The translations under genes and the position numbers were made by a program. Of a DNA stretch of 64,000 nucleotides, positions 8,490 to 17,066 are shown piece after piece. The stretch spans positions 744,001-808,000 of the forward strand of contig NZ_AQQR01000001.1 in the NCBI RefSeq assembly GCF_002210095.1. Direction: 5' to 3'. The stretch is from Marinibacterium profundimaris (GTDB taxonomy: Bacteria; Pseudomonadota; Alphaproteobacteria; Rhodobacterales; Rhodobacteraceae). Within the stretch, counting starts at the first letter, position 1. Each line of letters begins with the position of its first letter. The notes below the pieces were generated by a model. The model searched no databases and had not been told where the DNA came from. It worked only from the letters and a program-made list of their open reading frames with translations.

Positions 8490-9809
8490 TCAGGAACTCG
8501 CGGCGGCGGCGGCCCGGCATTGCCTTGCATCGACCCAGCGGTAATACCCGACCGCCGCTGGCAGGAACCATGGTCTGCCCGTGTAAAACGGACGTGTCGG
8601 TTTCGGCAGATCGTCGAAGGCGGTCTTGCCCTCGTCCAGGCCCAGCACCTTCTGCCCTGTCCTCATCCCGAGGTAGCCGGCCATCGACACGCCCGAGCCG
8701 CAATAGCCCATGGCATAGTGGATCCCGTCATGGACGCCGGTATGGGCGAGTTCATCGAAAGTATAGGCCACGGTGCCGTTCCAGCTGTGGCTGATGCCGG
8801 CGCCGTCGAGATCGGGGAAGATGCGGCACATGGACTGGCGCAGCCGCTCGGCGCTGTCGGCGGTGTCGGTCTCTCCGGTGGTCACGCGCCCGCCGAACAG
8901 GATCCGCTTCCGGTCCGGCGTGGCGCGGTAGTAATAGACCACCTTGCAGGTGTCGCTGGCCATGCGGTCGGTCGGGAACAGCCGGTCCACCACCTCCTGC
9001 GGCAGCTCCTCCGTCACGATGATATAGCTGCCGATCGGGATCACCCGGCGCTGCATCCAGGGCGTGATGCCCCCGGTATAGCCGTTGGTCGCCACGATCA
9101 CGTCACGCGCCTGCACGCGGCCCTTCCCGGTGGCCACGGTGAAGCCCTGCCCCGTTTTCTCGATGCCCGTGACCTTGCACTGGCCCACCACTTTCGCGCC
9201 GGCCGCCATCGCGCGCCGCAGCAGCGCCCGGTGCAGCTTTGCCGGATGAACCGAGCAATGCCTGGGGTAAACGACGCCGCCGAAATAGGTATCCGTCCCC
9301 AGCTCGCTGCGCTGTTCGGCGCGGGGGACGGCAAAGCTCTCGATCCCCTCCGCGCGCTTCATCTGCTCCGCCTCGCGGGTCAGGGTTTCGTAATGCTGCG
9401 GCGTATGGGCGGCATGAAAGCGGCCGCAGCGGCGGAAATCGGCGTCCAGCCCCTCGCCCTCGATCAGGTCGCCCAGCCACTCCAGCGCATCCGCGCCGGT
9501 CTGCCGGATCGCGCGCGCCTTGTCCTCGCCGAACCGCGCGGTCAGCGCGGCCAGCGAGGGTTTCACGCTGGTGCTCACCTGCCCGCCATTGCGGGTGGAG
9601 CAGCCAAAGCCGGGATCGCCGGCATCCACCACCAGCGTGTCGCGCCCGCCCGCGGCCGTCACCTGCGCCGCGTTCAGCCCGGTATAGCCCGAGCCGATCA
9701 CCAGCACGTCCACCGTCGTGGGCAGCGGCCCGCCGGTCTGCGGCGCCGCGCCCAGGTCTTCCAGCCACCAGGAGCGGTGGCGCATCTCTTTCGTCAAAGC
9801 CTGACCCAT
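8490..9809 (-). CDS. FAD-dependent oxidoreductase, gamma-glutamylputrescine oxidase-like
   Basis: DAO-superfamily flavoenzyme of 439 residues, the length of PuuB. The N-terminus has the family-typical SWWLEDL then a dinucleotide fold VIGSGYTGLNAA (about 36-47) and a conserved GCSTRNGGQVS near residues 68-78. The C-terminus carries GYCGSGVSMAGYLGMRTGQK. PuuB oxidises gamma-glutamylputrescine; no gamma-glutamylputrescine synthetase is nearby, so the substrate may be another amine. It is the first gene of the transporter operon, and its promoter region holds the half-sites shared with the mocR/dehydratase gap. The start is ATG at 9809, with no strong ribosome site. Confidence 0.8.
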   Translation of the reverse strand: MGQALTKEMRHRSWWLEDLGAAPQTGGPLPTTVDVLVIGSGYTGLNAAQVTAAGGRDTLVVDAGDPGFGCSTRNGGQVSTSVKPSLAALTARFGEDKARAIRQTGADALEWLGDLIEGEGLDADFRRCGRFHAAHTPQHYETLTREAEQMKRAEGIESFAVPRAEQRSELGTDTYFGGVVYPRHCSVHPAKLHRALLRRAMAAGAKVVGQCKVTGIEKTGQGFTVATGKGRVQARDVIVATNGYTGGITPWMQRRVIPIGSYIIVTEELPQEVVDRLFPTDRMASDTCKVVYYYRATPDRKRILFGGRVTTGETDTADSAERLRQSMCRIFPDLDGAGISHSWNGTVAYTFDELAHTGVHDGIHYAMGYCGSGVSMAGYLGMRTGQKVLGLDEGKTAFDDLPKPTRPFYTGRPWFLPAAVGYYRWVDARQCRAAAAASS

Positions 9810-9900
9810 CAGGGACCTTTCACTGCAGTGCGGATCCCCCGCGGCCCCGCTCCGGCACGCTGGGCGCGAAGGGGGCGCCGATGCGGAACGCTAGGGCAGG

Positions 9901-9960
9901 ATTGGTCGCAGGATGATATCCAATGTGACAAAACGATCAGTCCAATTCTCATTGGTCCAG
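9901..9960. promoter_or_regulatory. Predicted MocR operator in the mocR 3' / oxidase promoter region
   Basis: Four ATTGG-containing half-sites lie here: ATTGGTC (+, 9901-9907), ATTGGATATC (minus, 9915-9924), AATTGGACTGAT (minus, 9936-9947) and ATTGGTCCAG (+, 9951-9960). The 9-mer TGGACTGAT, the 7-mer TGGATAT and ATTGG(A/T)CCAG all recur at 11495-11539 on the other side of mocR. The site is 90-150 bp upstream of the oxidase start and overlaps the last codons of mocR. Confidence 0.5.
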
Positions 9961-11442
9961 TTGCGCCGCGATCTCCGGCAGCCCGCGCAGCACAGAGATC
10001 CCGTGAGAGATATCTTCGGGCGTGGCGCAGCCGAAGCCAAGCACGAGACCGGCCTTGTCCAGCGGGGCGAGGCAATATCGTGCGAGCGGCACGAGCGTGA
10101 CGCCTTTCTGGGCGGCCTGGGCCACGACGCGGGCCTCGTCGATACCCGGCGCCAGGCGCGCGGGCGTGTGAAATCCGCCCGAGGTCTGCTGCACCTCGAC
10201 GGCCCCGCGCAGCTGCGCCGAGGCCTCCATCAGCGCCTCGTAGCGCGCCTTGTAAAGCCGGCGCATCAGGCGGATGTGGGTGGCGAAATGGCCCTCGTCC
10301 ATGAAATCGGCGGTGATCGCCTGGGTCATCGTTGGCGGCCCGCTCGCCCAGTCCATGAACAGCCGGTCGAAGGCCTCGACCATGCGCGGCGGCACCACGA
10401 TGAAACCGAGCCGCAGCGCCGGGAACAGCGACTTTGAGAAGGTGCCCACGTAGATCACACGCTCATTCGCGTCGATGCTCGACAGCGCCGGCTGCGGGGC
10501 GCTGCCGAAGTGGAACTCGCTGTCGTAATCGTCCTCGACCACAAGCGCCTGCGCATCCTCGGCCGCCTTCAACAGCTCGAACCGGCGGCTAAGCGACATC
10601 ACGTGGCCCAGCGGCTGCTGATGCGAGGGCGTGACGAAGGCCAGCCGGAAATGCGGCGCCTTCTGCAGCCCGTCGCTGACGACAAGTCCTTCGTCATCCA
10701 CGCGCACCGGCACCAGGTCCGCGCCCTCGGCCAGAAAGGCGTTGCGCGCGCCCGAGGCGCCGGGGTTCTCCATCCAGACCCGGTCGCCGGGGTTCAGCAG
10801 AAGCTGCCCGATCAGCGAAAACGCCTGCTGCGCGCCGGAGGTGACAAAGATCTGCCCCGGATCGCAGTTCATCCCCTTCAGGACATTGAGATGCATGGCA
10901 ATCGCGCGGCGCAGCGGCGCATAGCCCTTGGGCTCGCCATAACCCATCATCACGCCCCTCTCGGCCCGCATCAGCCGGGCCGAAATGCGCGACCAATGCG
11001 CCATCGGAAAGGCCTCGAGCGCGGGCAGCGCGGTGACAAAGGCCCCGCCCCGGTGCGGCAGCCAGGAGCGCCGCGCGAAATCGGCACCGGCATGGCCGAT
11101 CGCGTAGGACAGTCGCGGCTGTTTGCCGCCCGAGGGGCGCGCGGCATCGCCGACGGGCGGCGGGCGTTCACGGTCGAGCGTGTCGCTGACGAAGGTGCCC
11201 GCCCCCACGCGCGAGACCAGCATGCCCTCGGCCACCAGCCGGTCGATGGCGTCGATCACGGTGGTGCGCGACACGCCCGTTTCTTTCGCAAGGGTGCGCG
11301 TGGCGGGCAGCCGTTCGCCCGCGCGCAGGCCGCCCGACAGGATCACGTCGCGCAGGCCCTGGTACAGCTGGACGCTGATGCTGCGGCGCGAGCTGCGATC
11401 CAGCCGGATCGACGACAGCAATGCACCGGCGGTCTGCTTCAT
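9949..11442 (-). CDS. MocR-family regulator (GntR winged helix fused to aminotransferase-like domain)
   Basis: Transcription regulator of 497 residues. The N-terminal GntR domain (about 18-88) shows QLYQGLRDVILSGGLRAGER, LPATRTLAKETGVSRTTV and AEGMLVSRVGAGTFVS. A linker leads to a fold-type I aminotransferase domain with the PLP lysine at about K337 in GTFSKSLFPALRLGF. Such regulators sense PLP with an amino compound; PdxR, GabR, TauR and EhuR are examples. It is divergent from the dehydratase gene at 11592 and upstream of the oxidase/transporter operon; matching half-sites flank it on both sides. It probably controls this cluster and itself. The start is ATG at 11442. Confidence 0.9.
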   Translation of the reverse strand: MKQTAGALLSSIRLDRSSRRSISVQLYQGLRDVILSGGLRAGERLPATRTLAKETGVSRTTVIDAIDRLVAEGMLVSRVGAGTFVSDTLDRERPPPVGDAARPSGGKQPRLSYAIGHAGADFARRSWLPHRGGAFVTALPALEAFPMAHWSRISARLMRAERGVMMGYGEPKGYAPLRRAIAMHLNVLKGMNCDPGQIFVTSGAQQAFSLIGQLLLNPGDRVWMENPGASGARNAFLAEGADLVPVRVDDEGLVVSDGLQKAPHFRLAFVTPSHQQPLGHVMSLSRRFELLKAAEDAQALVVEDDYDSEFHFGSAPQPALSSIDANERVIYVGTFSKSLFPALRLGFIVVPPRMVEAFDRLFMDWASGPPTMTQAITADFMDEGHFATHIRLMRRLYKARYEALMEASAQLRGAVEVQQTSGGFHTPARLAPGIDEARVVAQAAQKGVTLVPLARYCLAPLDKAGLVLGFGCATPEDISHGISVLRGLPEIAAQLDQ

Positions 11443-11494
11443 CTGGTCCCCGATCCTGCCCTTGCGCCCCGGTCCGGGCCTGTGACGGGGCCGG

Positions 11495-11539
11495 ATTGGA
11501 CCAGAAGCATTCGCGAAATGGATATGTTCATCAGTCCAT
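11495..11539. promoter_or_regulatory. Predicted MocR operator between mocR and the dehydratase gene
   Basis: ATTGGACCAG (+, 11495-11504), TGGATAT (+, 11519-11525) and ATGGACTGAT (minus, 11530-11539) lie in the 149-bp divergent gap. The last two face each other as ATGGA-N11-TCCAT. The same words occur at 9901-9960. This arrangement suits binding by a dimeric MocR protein. Confidence 0.5.
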
Positions 11540-11591
11540 TTTCTGTAGAGCGTGCCGCGAGACTTTTCAATTCGCGCTTTGGACGGGCCCC

Positions 11592-12740
11592 ATGAAACTT
11601 AACTCTATCGAAACCTTTGCGGACGAATTTGTCTGTTTTGTACAGGTCACGGCGGAGGATGGTACAAAAGGGACAGGCCAGGTCGCGCCCTATAATGCCG
11701 ATATCACGGCCCGGGTTCTGCACCGTCAGGTGGCGCCGCATGTGCTGGGCGGCGACATGGGTGGTGACGGGGGTGGTGACGGGGTTGGCGACGGGGGCGA
11801 CGACATGGCCGCGCTCGACGCGATGCTCGACCTGGTGCGAGACCGCGAGCACAAGTTCCCCGGCGCCTACCTGCGCCGGGCGATGGGCGGGCTTGACACC
11901 GCGATCTGGGACTGGCGCGGCAAGCGCGAAGGCAAGCCGGTCTGCGAGCTGATCGGCGGCACGCCCGGAGAGGTGCGGGCCTATGCCTCGTCGATGAAGC
12001 GCGACATCACGCCCAAGGACGAGGCCGAGCGTTTTCTGCGCCAGCGCGACGCGCATGGGTTCGACGCCTTCAAGTTCCGCATCGGCGCCGAGGTTGGCCA
12101 TGACCGGGACGAATGGCCCGGCCGCACGGAAGAGATCGTGCCGACGATCCGCAAGGCTCTGGGATACGACGCCGCGCTGCTGGTCGATGCCAATTCCTGC
12201 TATTCGCCCGCCAGGGCGATCGAGGTCGGCCGGATGCTGATCGACAACGGCGTGTCGCATTACGAAGAGCCCTGCCCATACTGGGAGTTCGAGCAGACCA
12301 AGGCGGTCACCGACGCGCTTGAGATCGACATTACCGGCGGCGAGCAGGATTGCATGATGGCCAACTGGAAAGGCATGATCGACGGCCGCATCGTCGACGT
12401 GCTGCAGCCCGATGTCTGCTATCTGGGCGGGATCGCGCGCAGCCTGCGGGTGGCGAAGATGGCCGAGGCGGCGGGCCTGCCGGTGACGCCTCATGCGGCG
12501 AACCTGTCGATGGTGACGCTTTTTACCATGCACCTGCTGCGGGCGATCCCGAACGCGGGCAAGTACCTGGAATTCTCGATCGAGGGCGAGGATTACTACC
12601 CCTGGCAGGAGGGGCTCTTTACCTCCGATCCCTACAGGATCACCGACGGCAAGGCCACGGTCACCGACGCGCCCGGCTGGGGGTTGGAGGTGAGCCCCGA
12701 GTGGCTGGCGAAGTCGCGCTATCAGGTGAGCCGGCTGTGA
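11592..12740 (+). CDS. Mandelate racemase/enolase-superfamily protein, probable acid-sugar dehydratase
   Basis: Enolase-superfamily enzyme of 382 residues acting by proton abstraction next to a carboxylate. Metal ligands D199, E225 and E251 have the 26/26 spacing of mandelate racemase. K161-F-R163 ends strand 2, and H301 with D274 forms the His-Asp dyad of the mandelate racemase subgroup, which includes sugar-acid dehydratases. The start at 11592 (MKLNSIETF) begins the family fold, and it follows the predicted MocR operator. An odd Gly/Asp-rich insert occupies residues 53-72. Linking it to the amine cluster is inference from the shared regulator sites. Racemase activity is an alternative. Confidence 0.82.
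   Translation: MKLNSIETFADEFVCFVQVTAEDGTKGTGQVAPYNADITARVLHRQVAPHVLGGDMGGDGGGDGVGDGGDDMAALDAMLDLVRDREHKFPGAYLRRAMGGLDTAIWDWRGKREGKPVCELIGGTPGEVRAYASSMKRDITPKDEAERFLRQRDAHGFDAFKFRIGAEVGHDRDEWPGRTEEIVPTIRKALGYDAALLVDANSCYSPARAIEVGRMLIDNGVSHYEEPCPYWEFEQTKAVTDALEIDITGGEQDCMMANWKGMIDGRIVDVLQPDVCYLGGIARSLRVAKMAEAAGLPVTPHAANLSMVTLFTMHLLRAIPNAGKYLEFSIEGEDYYPWQEGLFTSDPYRITDGKATVTDAPGWGLEVSPEWLAKSRYQVSRL
11748..11807 (+). repeat. Gly-Asp low-complexity tandem repeat inside the dehydratase gene
   Basis: Degenerate repeats of GGTGACGGG / GGCGACGGG encode GGDMGGDGGGDGVGDGGDDM (residues 53-72) in the N-terminal capping domain. Such an acidic glycine tract is not part of the usual family fold; it looks like recent slippage expansion. 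Confidence 0.7.
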
Positions 12741-12798
12741 TCCGGCCGGGCGTGCGCGCGGCCTGAGGCACGGCCGGGCTGCGGCGACGGCCTCTTGG

Positions 12799-12845
12799 TG
12801 CGTGGCGCGGATCGCCGGTGAAAGGCGCCGCGCTTACGCCACGCA
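12799..12845. terminator. Long stem-loop between convergent genes
   Basis: TGCGTGGCGCGG pairs with CCGCGC-TTA-CGCCACGCA around a short loop, between the dehydratase (ends 12740) and the IclR gene (ends 12878). There is no T-run, so if it terminates transcription it does so by structure or together with Rho. Confidence 0.45.
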
Positions 12846-12877
12846 CGGGCCGCACATAGGCCGCGAAACCGGCGGCG

Positions 12878-13708
12878 CTACCCCACGGTCGACAGCATCT
12901 GGCCCGAGGCCGCCAGCCGTTCGCCGTAGGCCTCCAGCAGCTCCTCGCCCGTCACCAGGAACGACGGCCCGCCCACGTTCAGCGCGTAAAGCCGGTCTCC
13001 GGCCGGGGCGCGGACGGGCACGGCGATGCCGTTGACCTCCTTGCGCCAGTCCCCGAAGGACGTGACCACGCCATGTTCGGCAAAGCTGTCCAGCGCGTCG
13101 CTCACGCTCTTGCGCAGCTGCTGTTCGCTTTCGGGGCGGTCCTCGATCGCCATGTGCAGCAGATGCGTGCGTTCCTCCTCGGACATGCCGACGAGGATGG
13201 CGCGGCCGATGGCGGACTGGAACAGCGGCAGGCGCGCGCCCACCTCCATGGTCAGCGACACCGCCTGGTTGGTCTGGCGCACGGCGAGATAGACGACCTG
13301 CAGCCGGTGCCGTTCGCCCAGCGCGGCGGTGACATAGGGGTTGGGGCCCTCGCAAAGGCGGGCCATCTCCTCCTTGGCGCGGTCGGCGATTTCCATCTGC
13401 GCCAGCACGGAATAGCCCAGCGACAGGACCCCGGCGCCCAGCCGGTAGCTGCCGTCGGTGTCCGACTGGACCAGGTAGCCCAGCTTGCGCAGGGTATAGG
13501 TCAGGCGGCTGACGGTGGGTTTCGGCAGCCCGGTGCGCGAGGCGATCTGCTGGTTGGTCAGGCGGCGTTCGTCGGGGCGGAAGCATCGCAGCACGTCGAA
13601 GCCGCGCGCAATGGACGAGACGAAGTTGCGGTCGGTGGCCGTGCCGCCCTCGCCGGTGTCCGGCGTGTCGTCCCCGTTGCCCTCCGTCTGGGCCTCGTCC
13701 GGTTGCAT
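12878..13708 (-). CDS. IclR-family transcription regulator
   Basis: DNA-binding regulator of 276 residues. After a 25-residue acidic leader, the winged helix spans about 29-90 (FVSSIARGFDVLRCF, LTNQQIASRTGLPKPTVSRL, YRLGAGVLSLG), followed by an IclR effector domain (VSLTMEVGARLPLFQSAIGR and later NGIAVPVRAP). I start at ATG 13708 rather than further upstream codons because the leader then has normal length. It lies directly downstream of the TRAP transporter genes on the same strand but has its own 303-bp upstream region with a candidate IclR box at 13794. IclR proteins commonly sense organic acids; here probably the TRAP substrate. Confidence 0.9.
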   Translation of the reverse strand: MQPDEAQTEGNGDDTPDTGEGGTATDRNFVSSIARGFDVLRCFRPDERRLTNQQIASRTGLPKPTVSRLTYTLRKLGYLVQSDTDGSYRLGAGVLSLGYSVLAQMEIADRAKEEMARLCEGPNPYVTAALGERHRLQVVYLAVRQTNQAVSLTMEVGARLPLFQSAIGRAILVGMSEEERTHLLHMAIEDRPESEQQLRKSVSDALDSFAEHGVVTSFGDWRKEVNGIAVPVRAPAGDRLYALNVGGPSFLVTGEELLEAYGERLAASGQMLSTVG

Positions 13709-13779
13709 CGTCCGATCCTTCCCGCAAATTGGATGCGGGCACGGCACCCGCAGGCCGGTACTATGCGGCAACATTCTGC

Positions 13780-13807
13780 TTTGCGAAAGCCCATTCCGCA
13801 AATGCGA
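13780..13807. promoter_or_regulatory. Candidate IclR operator upstream of the iclR-type gene
   Basis: TTTGCG...CGCAAA (13780-13802) forms an inverted repeat overlapping TTCCGCAAATGCGA (13794-13807). Similar words are TTCCGTCATGCGG at 18193 and TTCCGCACTGCGAA at 20937, both upstream of genes of the same cluster. IclR proteins usually bind short palindromes of this sort. The rest of 13709-14011 shows no gene. Confidence 0.45.
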
Positions 13808-13984
13808 CCCCGGTGTACTCGGGATCGGGCGCGCGACCGCGCCGTCTTCGCGCGGGGTCTCCGGGTTCATCCTTCGGTCCCGCGGCGTGCCTGATCGCCC
13901 CCCGCGTCCGCGTTCCGCCCTGCGGCAGACGGTTCCACGGGTGGCCCGCCCACAGCATGGCGGACACGGCGGCCATTGCCGTAG

Positions 13985-14003
13985 GGTGGGGTTACACCCC
14001 ACC
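13985..14003 (-). terminator. Hairpin just after the TRAP large-permease gene
   Basis: GGTGGGGT-TAC-ACCCCACC is a perfect 8-bp stem nine bases beyond the dctM stop on the minus strand, without a T-run. It resembles a widely dispersed GTGGGGT/ACCCCAC palindrome and may separate the TRAP operon from the IclR gene. Confidence 0.5.
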
Positions 14004-14011
14004 GCCTCTTC

Positions 14012-15325
14012 TCAATCGTAGAACAGCCCCGGCAGATACAGCGCAATCCCCGGCACCAGGATGATCAGCACCACGCCCAGGAAAGTCACCAGCACGTAGG
14101 GCGTGACCGAGGCATAGATGTCCCCCATGGTCACATCCGGCGGCGCCACGCCCTTGAGGTAGAACAGGTTGAACCCGAACGGCGGCGTCATGTAGCCGAC
14201 CTCCATCATGATGATGAAGAGGATCCCGAACCAGATCGGATCGAACCCTGCCTCGCGCACCACCGGCAGGAAGACCGGCAGCGTGATCAGCATGATCCCC
14301 ACCGGGTCCAGCACCATGCCGAAGATGAAGAGCACCAGCAGCATGAAGGCCAGCGCGCCCCAGCGGCCGCCGGGGATAAGGCTCATCAGGTTGGAAATGA
14401 ACCCCTGCGCGCCCAGCGCCGTATAGGCGGTGGAAAAGGCATGCGCGGCGAACAGGATCCACATCACCAGCGCGGTCAGCTTCAGGGTCGAGATCGCCGC
14501 CTCGTGGATCACGCCCGGCGTCAGCTGACGGTTGATCCCCGTGGCCACCAGCGCGCCGAAGACGCCGATCGCCGCCGCCTCGGTCGGGGTGGCGAAGCCG
14601 CCGAAGATCGCGCCCAGCACGATGGTCACGATCAGGATCGGCAGGATCACGGCCCGCAGCGAGGCGATCTTGCGGCCCCAGTCGGCCCGCTCCTCCGGCG
14701 GCAGCGCCGGGCCGAGTGACGGATTGCGCCAGCAGCGCACACCGATGTAGATCGACACCAGCACGAAGAGCAAAAGCCCCGGCCCGATCCCCGCGGCGAA
14801 CAGCCGGCCGACCGAGACCTCGGTCAGCAGCGAATAGAGCACCATCAGGATCGACGGCGGGATCAGGATGCCCCAGCCGCCGCCGGCATTGATCGCCCCC
14901 AGCGCCAGCTTCTTGTCATAGCCACGTTCCAGCATCTTGGGCAGGGCGATGGTGCCCATGGTCACGACGGCGGCGCCGGAAATCCCCGACATGGCGGCGA
15001 AGATCACGCAGATCAGAACCGTGCCGATCGCAAGCCCCCCGCGCAGCCCGCCCCACCATTGGTGCATCATGTCGTAAAGGTCGTTCGCCACCCCCGATTT
15101 CTCCAGCAGGATCGCCATGAAGACGAACAGCGGCACCGCCATCAGCGTCGGCGATTGCATCGTCTCCCACATCTTCGAGGCCAGCAGGTAGAAGCCGATC
15201 GGCCCCATCTCGAACCACAGGAAGATGACCGAAACGCCCCCCAGAACGAAGGCCAGCGGCGTGCCCAGCAGGACGAACAGAAGCAGGCTGCCGAAGAACA
15301 GCAGCGTGAGGATCTCGACACTCAT
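14012..15325 (-). CDS. dctM: TRAP transporter large permease (DctM)
   Basis: Large membrane subunit of a tripartite ATP-independent periplasmic transporter that imports an organic acid with Na+ or H+. It has 437 residues with about a dozen hydrophobic segments from the first residues (ILTLLFFGSLLLFVLLGTPL). Family motifs include ISGAAVVTMGTIALPKML, INAGGGWGILIPPSI, and a mirrored second half (MTPPFGFNLFYLKGV). The start is ATG at 15325, overlapping the dctQ stop by four bases. Confidence 0.93.
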   Translation of the reverse strand: MSVEILTLLFFGSLLLFVLLGTPLAFVLGGVSVIFLWFEMGPIGFYLLASKMWETMQSPTLMAVPLFVFMAILLEKSGVANDLYDMMHQWWGGLRGGLAIGTVLICVIFAAMSGISGAAVVTMGTIALPKMLERGYDKKLALGAINAGGGWGILIPPSILMVLYSLLTEVSVGRLFAAGIGPGLLLFVLVSIYIGVRCWRNPSLGPALPPEERADWGRKIASLRAVILPILIVTIVLGAIFGGFATPTEAAAIGVFGALVATGINRQLTPGVIHEAAISTLKLTALVMWILFAAHAFSTAYTALGAQGFISNLMSLIPGGRWGALAFMLLVLFIFGMVLDPVGIMLITLPVFLPVVREAGFDPIWFGILFIIMMEVGYMTPPFGFNLFYLKGVAPPDVTMGDIYASVTPYVLVTFLGVVLIILVPGIALYLPGLFYD

Positions 15326-15897
15326 TCCTGCACCGCCTCCGGTGCGGCGGGATCATCCGGCGCCCCCGGCCGGCCAAAGACATCGTCCGGCACAGGCAGG
15401 CCCAACAGCACCCGCACATCCGACCAGACCCGCACGACCCCCTGCGCCAGCAGCAGCGCCGCCGCCACCGGGATCAGCGCCTTGGTGGGCCAGAGCGGCG
15501 CCTTCCACACGGAATTCGACCGCTCCATGTCCTCGATCGCCTCCACCGCGATGTCCCAGCCCTGCCAGAGCAGCACCACGACGAACAGCAGGAACAGCGG
15601 CCAGGTCAGGATATCCAGCAGCGCCCGGCGCCGGCGCGAGAGGTGCCCGTAGAGGATATCCACGTTCACATGCCCCCGCTCGGCCAGCAGGAAGCCGCCG
15701 CCGATGATGGCGTAGACGCCGAAGATCAGCGTCGCCAGCTCGGCCGTCCAGATCGCGGGCCGGCCCACCATGTAGCGCAGCACCACGTCGGCCAGCAGCA
15801 GCGCAAAGATCGCCAGCACCGCCAGCGACGCCCAGCGGCCAATGAAGCGGTTGAGGCGCGTGATCGCGCGCGCGACATGCATCATGTCGGGCATCAT
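15322..15897 (-). CDS. dctQ: TRAP transporter small permease (DctQ)
   Basis: Four-helix membrane subunit of 191 residues that joins DctM. Segments include WASLAVLAIFALLLADVVLRY and the conserved RGHVNVDILYGHL between helices 2 and 3. The start is taken at ATG 15897 (MMPDMMHVAR), with AGGAG seven bases upstream; a second ATG follows directly. The upstream gap contains TGTCAGGACTCCTGTCAGGA, a direct repeat overlapping the ribosome site. A 125-bp gap separates it from dctP, the usual place for expression to step down. Confidence 0.9.
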   Translation of the reverse strand: MMPDMMHVARAITRLNRFIGRWASLAVLAIFALLLADVVLRYMVGRPAIWTAELATLIFGVYAIIGGGFLLAERGHVNVDILYGHLSRRRRALLDILTWPLFLLFVVVLLWQGWDIAVEAIEDMERSNSVWKAPLWPTKALIPVAAALLLAQGVVRVWSDVRVLLGLPVPDDVFGRPGAPDDPAAPEAVQE

Positions 15898-16022
15898 GTC
15901 AGGACTCCTGTCAGGATCGGACCGGGAAGATCGGCGGGCCGCCCGGACAGATCCGGTCCGCACCGCCAGGGCATTGGCGCGGCCCCGTCCAGCCCCCCGG
16001 ACAGAACCGCGCGGATGAGGGA

Positions 16023-17066
16023 TCAGACGTAGCCCAGATCGCCCATCAGCGTCTGGTAGATCGCCGCCGCCTGCGCGGCCTTCTCACCCTTCTGCCCCTC
16101 GGTCTCGAGGACCTGGGTCGAGGCCTCGGCCAGCATCTGCAGCACGTCGTCCGGCAGGGTCACGACCTCGATCCCCTCGTTGGCCACCCCTTCGGTCAGG
16201 GCGATCGCCTCCTTGTGCTGGTATTCGGCCGAGCGCAGGAAGAACCTGTTGCCGATCGTGTCGAGCAGCACGCTGCGCAGGTCGTCGTCCAGCTCTTCCA
16301 GCGCCTCGATATTCAGGATGTAGCTGTCGGTCGTCTGCGCCAGCACCGGCTTGTAATGATACTTGCAGACCTCCCAGAGCGACATCGACTGCGCCCCGAT
16401 CGCCGCCCCCCAATGGGCCCCGTCCACCACGCCGGAGCTGAGCGACTGGTACAGTTCCGATCCCGGAATGTACTGCGGCGCGGCCCCTGCGGCGGCCAGG
16501 TAATCCAGCATCGAACCCGAGGAGCGGATCTTCAGCCCCTGGAAATCCGCAGCCGAGGTGATCTTCTTCGACGACACCATCTCGGTCGGCAGCACCTTCT
16601 CCGACAGGATCAGCACGCCTTCGGGTTCCAGATCGACATTCACCAGGTCTTCGAGGCCAAGGTTCTTGACCGCGTGCTCCATCTCCCAGGCGGCGCGCAG
16701 CGTGCCGGGGATGCCGTAGAGGAACGCCGCCGCCTCGGCCTGATCGTTGATGTAGGACGGGCTGATCGTGCCCATCGGCACCACGCCCTTGCGCACGATG
16801 TTGTAGATATCCGGCCCCTTGGCGAACTCGCCGGCGCCCAGCATCTCCAGCTTCAGCGCGCCGTCGGTGCGTTCCTCCACCAGCGCGGCCAGCACGCCGA
16901 GGCTGTCGGTGAACGAGCTTGACGCCTTGGGCCAGTGCGATTGCACCCGCCAGGTCGCCGCGCCCTGCGCGATGCCCTTGCCGATCAGCGCCGGCGTGGC
17001 CAGAGCGGCCAGGGCGCCGCCACGCAGCAGCGCACGGCGGTTCGGTAGATTGGTGTCTTGGGTCAT
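16023..17066 (-). CDS. dctP: TRAP transporter solute-binding protein (DctP)
   Basis: Periplasmic receptor of 347 residues for the TRAP system. The leader contains a twin-arginine style motif (NRRALLRGGALAALATPALI), so export by Tat is likely, as for many DctP proteins. Mature sequence starts near AATWRVQSHWPKAS, and the ligand region shows GLKIRSSGSMLDYLAAAGAA, where the arginine binds the substrate carboxylate in this family. The start is ATG at 17066 with GGAGGAG upstream. It is divergent from a TetR gene. Ligand unknown; SMLDYL/DGAHWGAA relatives often bind 2-oxo or alicyclic acids. Confidence 0.92.
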   Translation of the reverse strand: MTQDTNLPNRRALLRGGALAALATPALIGKGIAQGAATWRVQSHWPKASSSFTDSLGVLAALVEERTDGALKLEMLGAGEFAKGPDIYNIVRKGVVPMGTISPSYINDQAEAAAFLYGIPGTLRAAWEMEHAVKNLGLEDLVNVDLEPEGVLILSEKVLPTEMVSSKKITSAADFQGLKIRSSGSMLDYLAAAGAAPQYIPGSELYQSLSSGVVDGAHWGAAIGAQSMSLWEVCKYHYKPVLAQTTDSYILNIEALEELDDDLRSVLLDTIGNRFFLRSAEYQHKEAIALTEGVANEGIEVVTLPDDVLQMLAEASTQVLETEGQKGEKAAQAAAIYQTLMGDLGYV

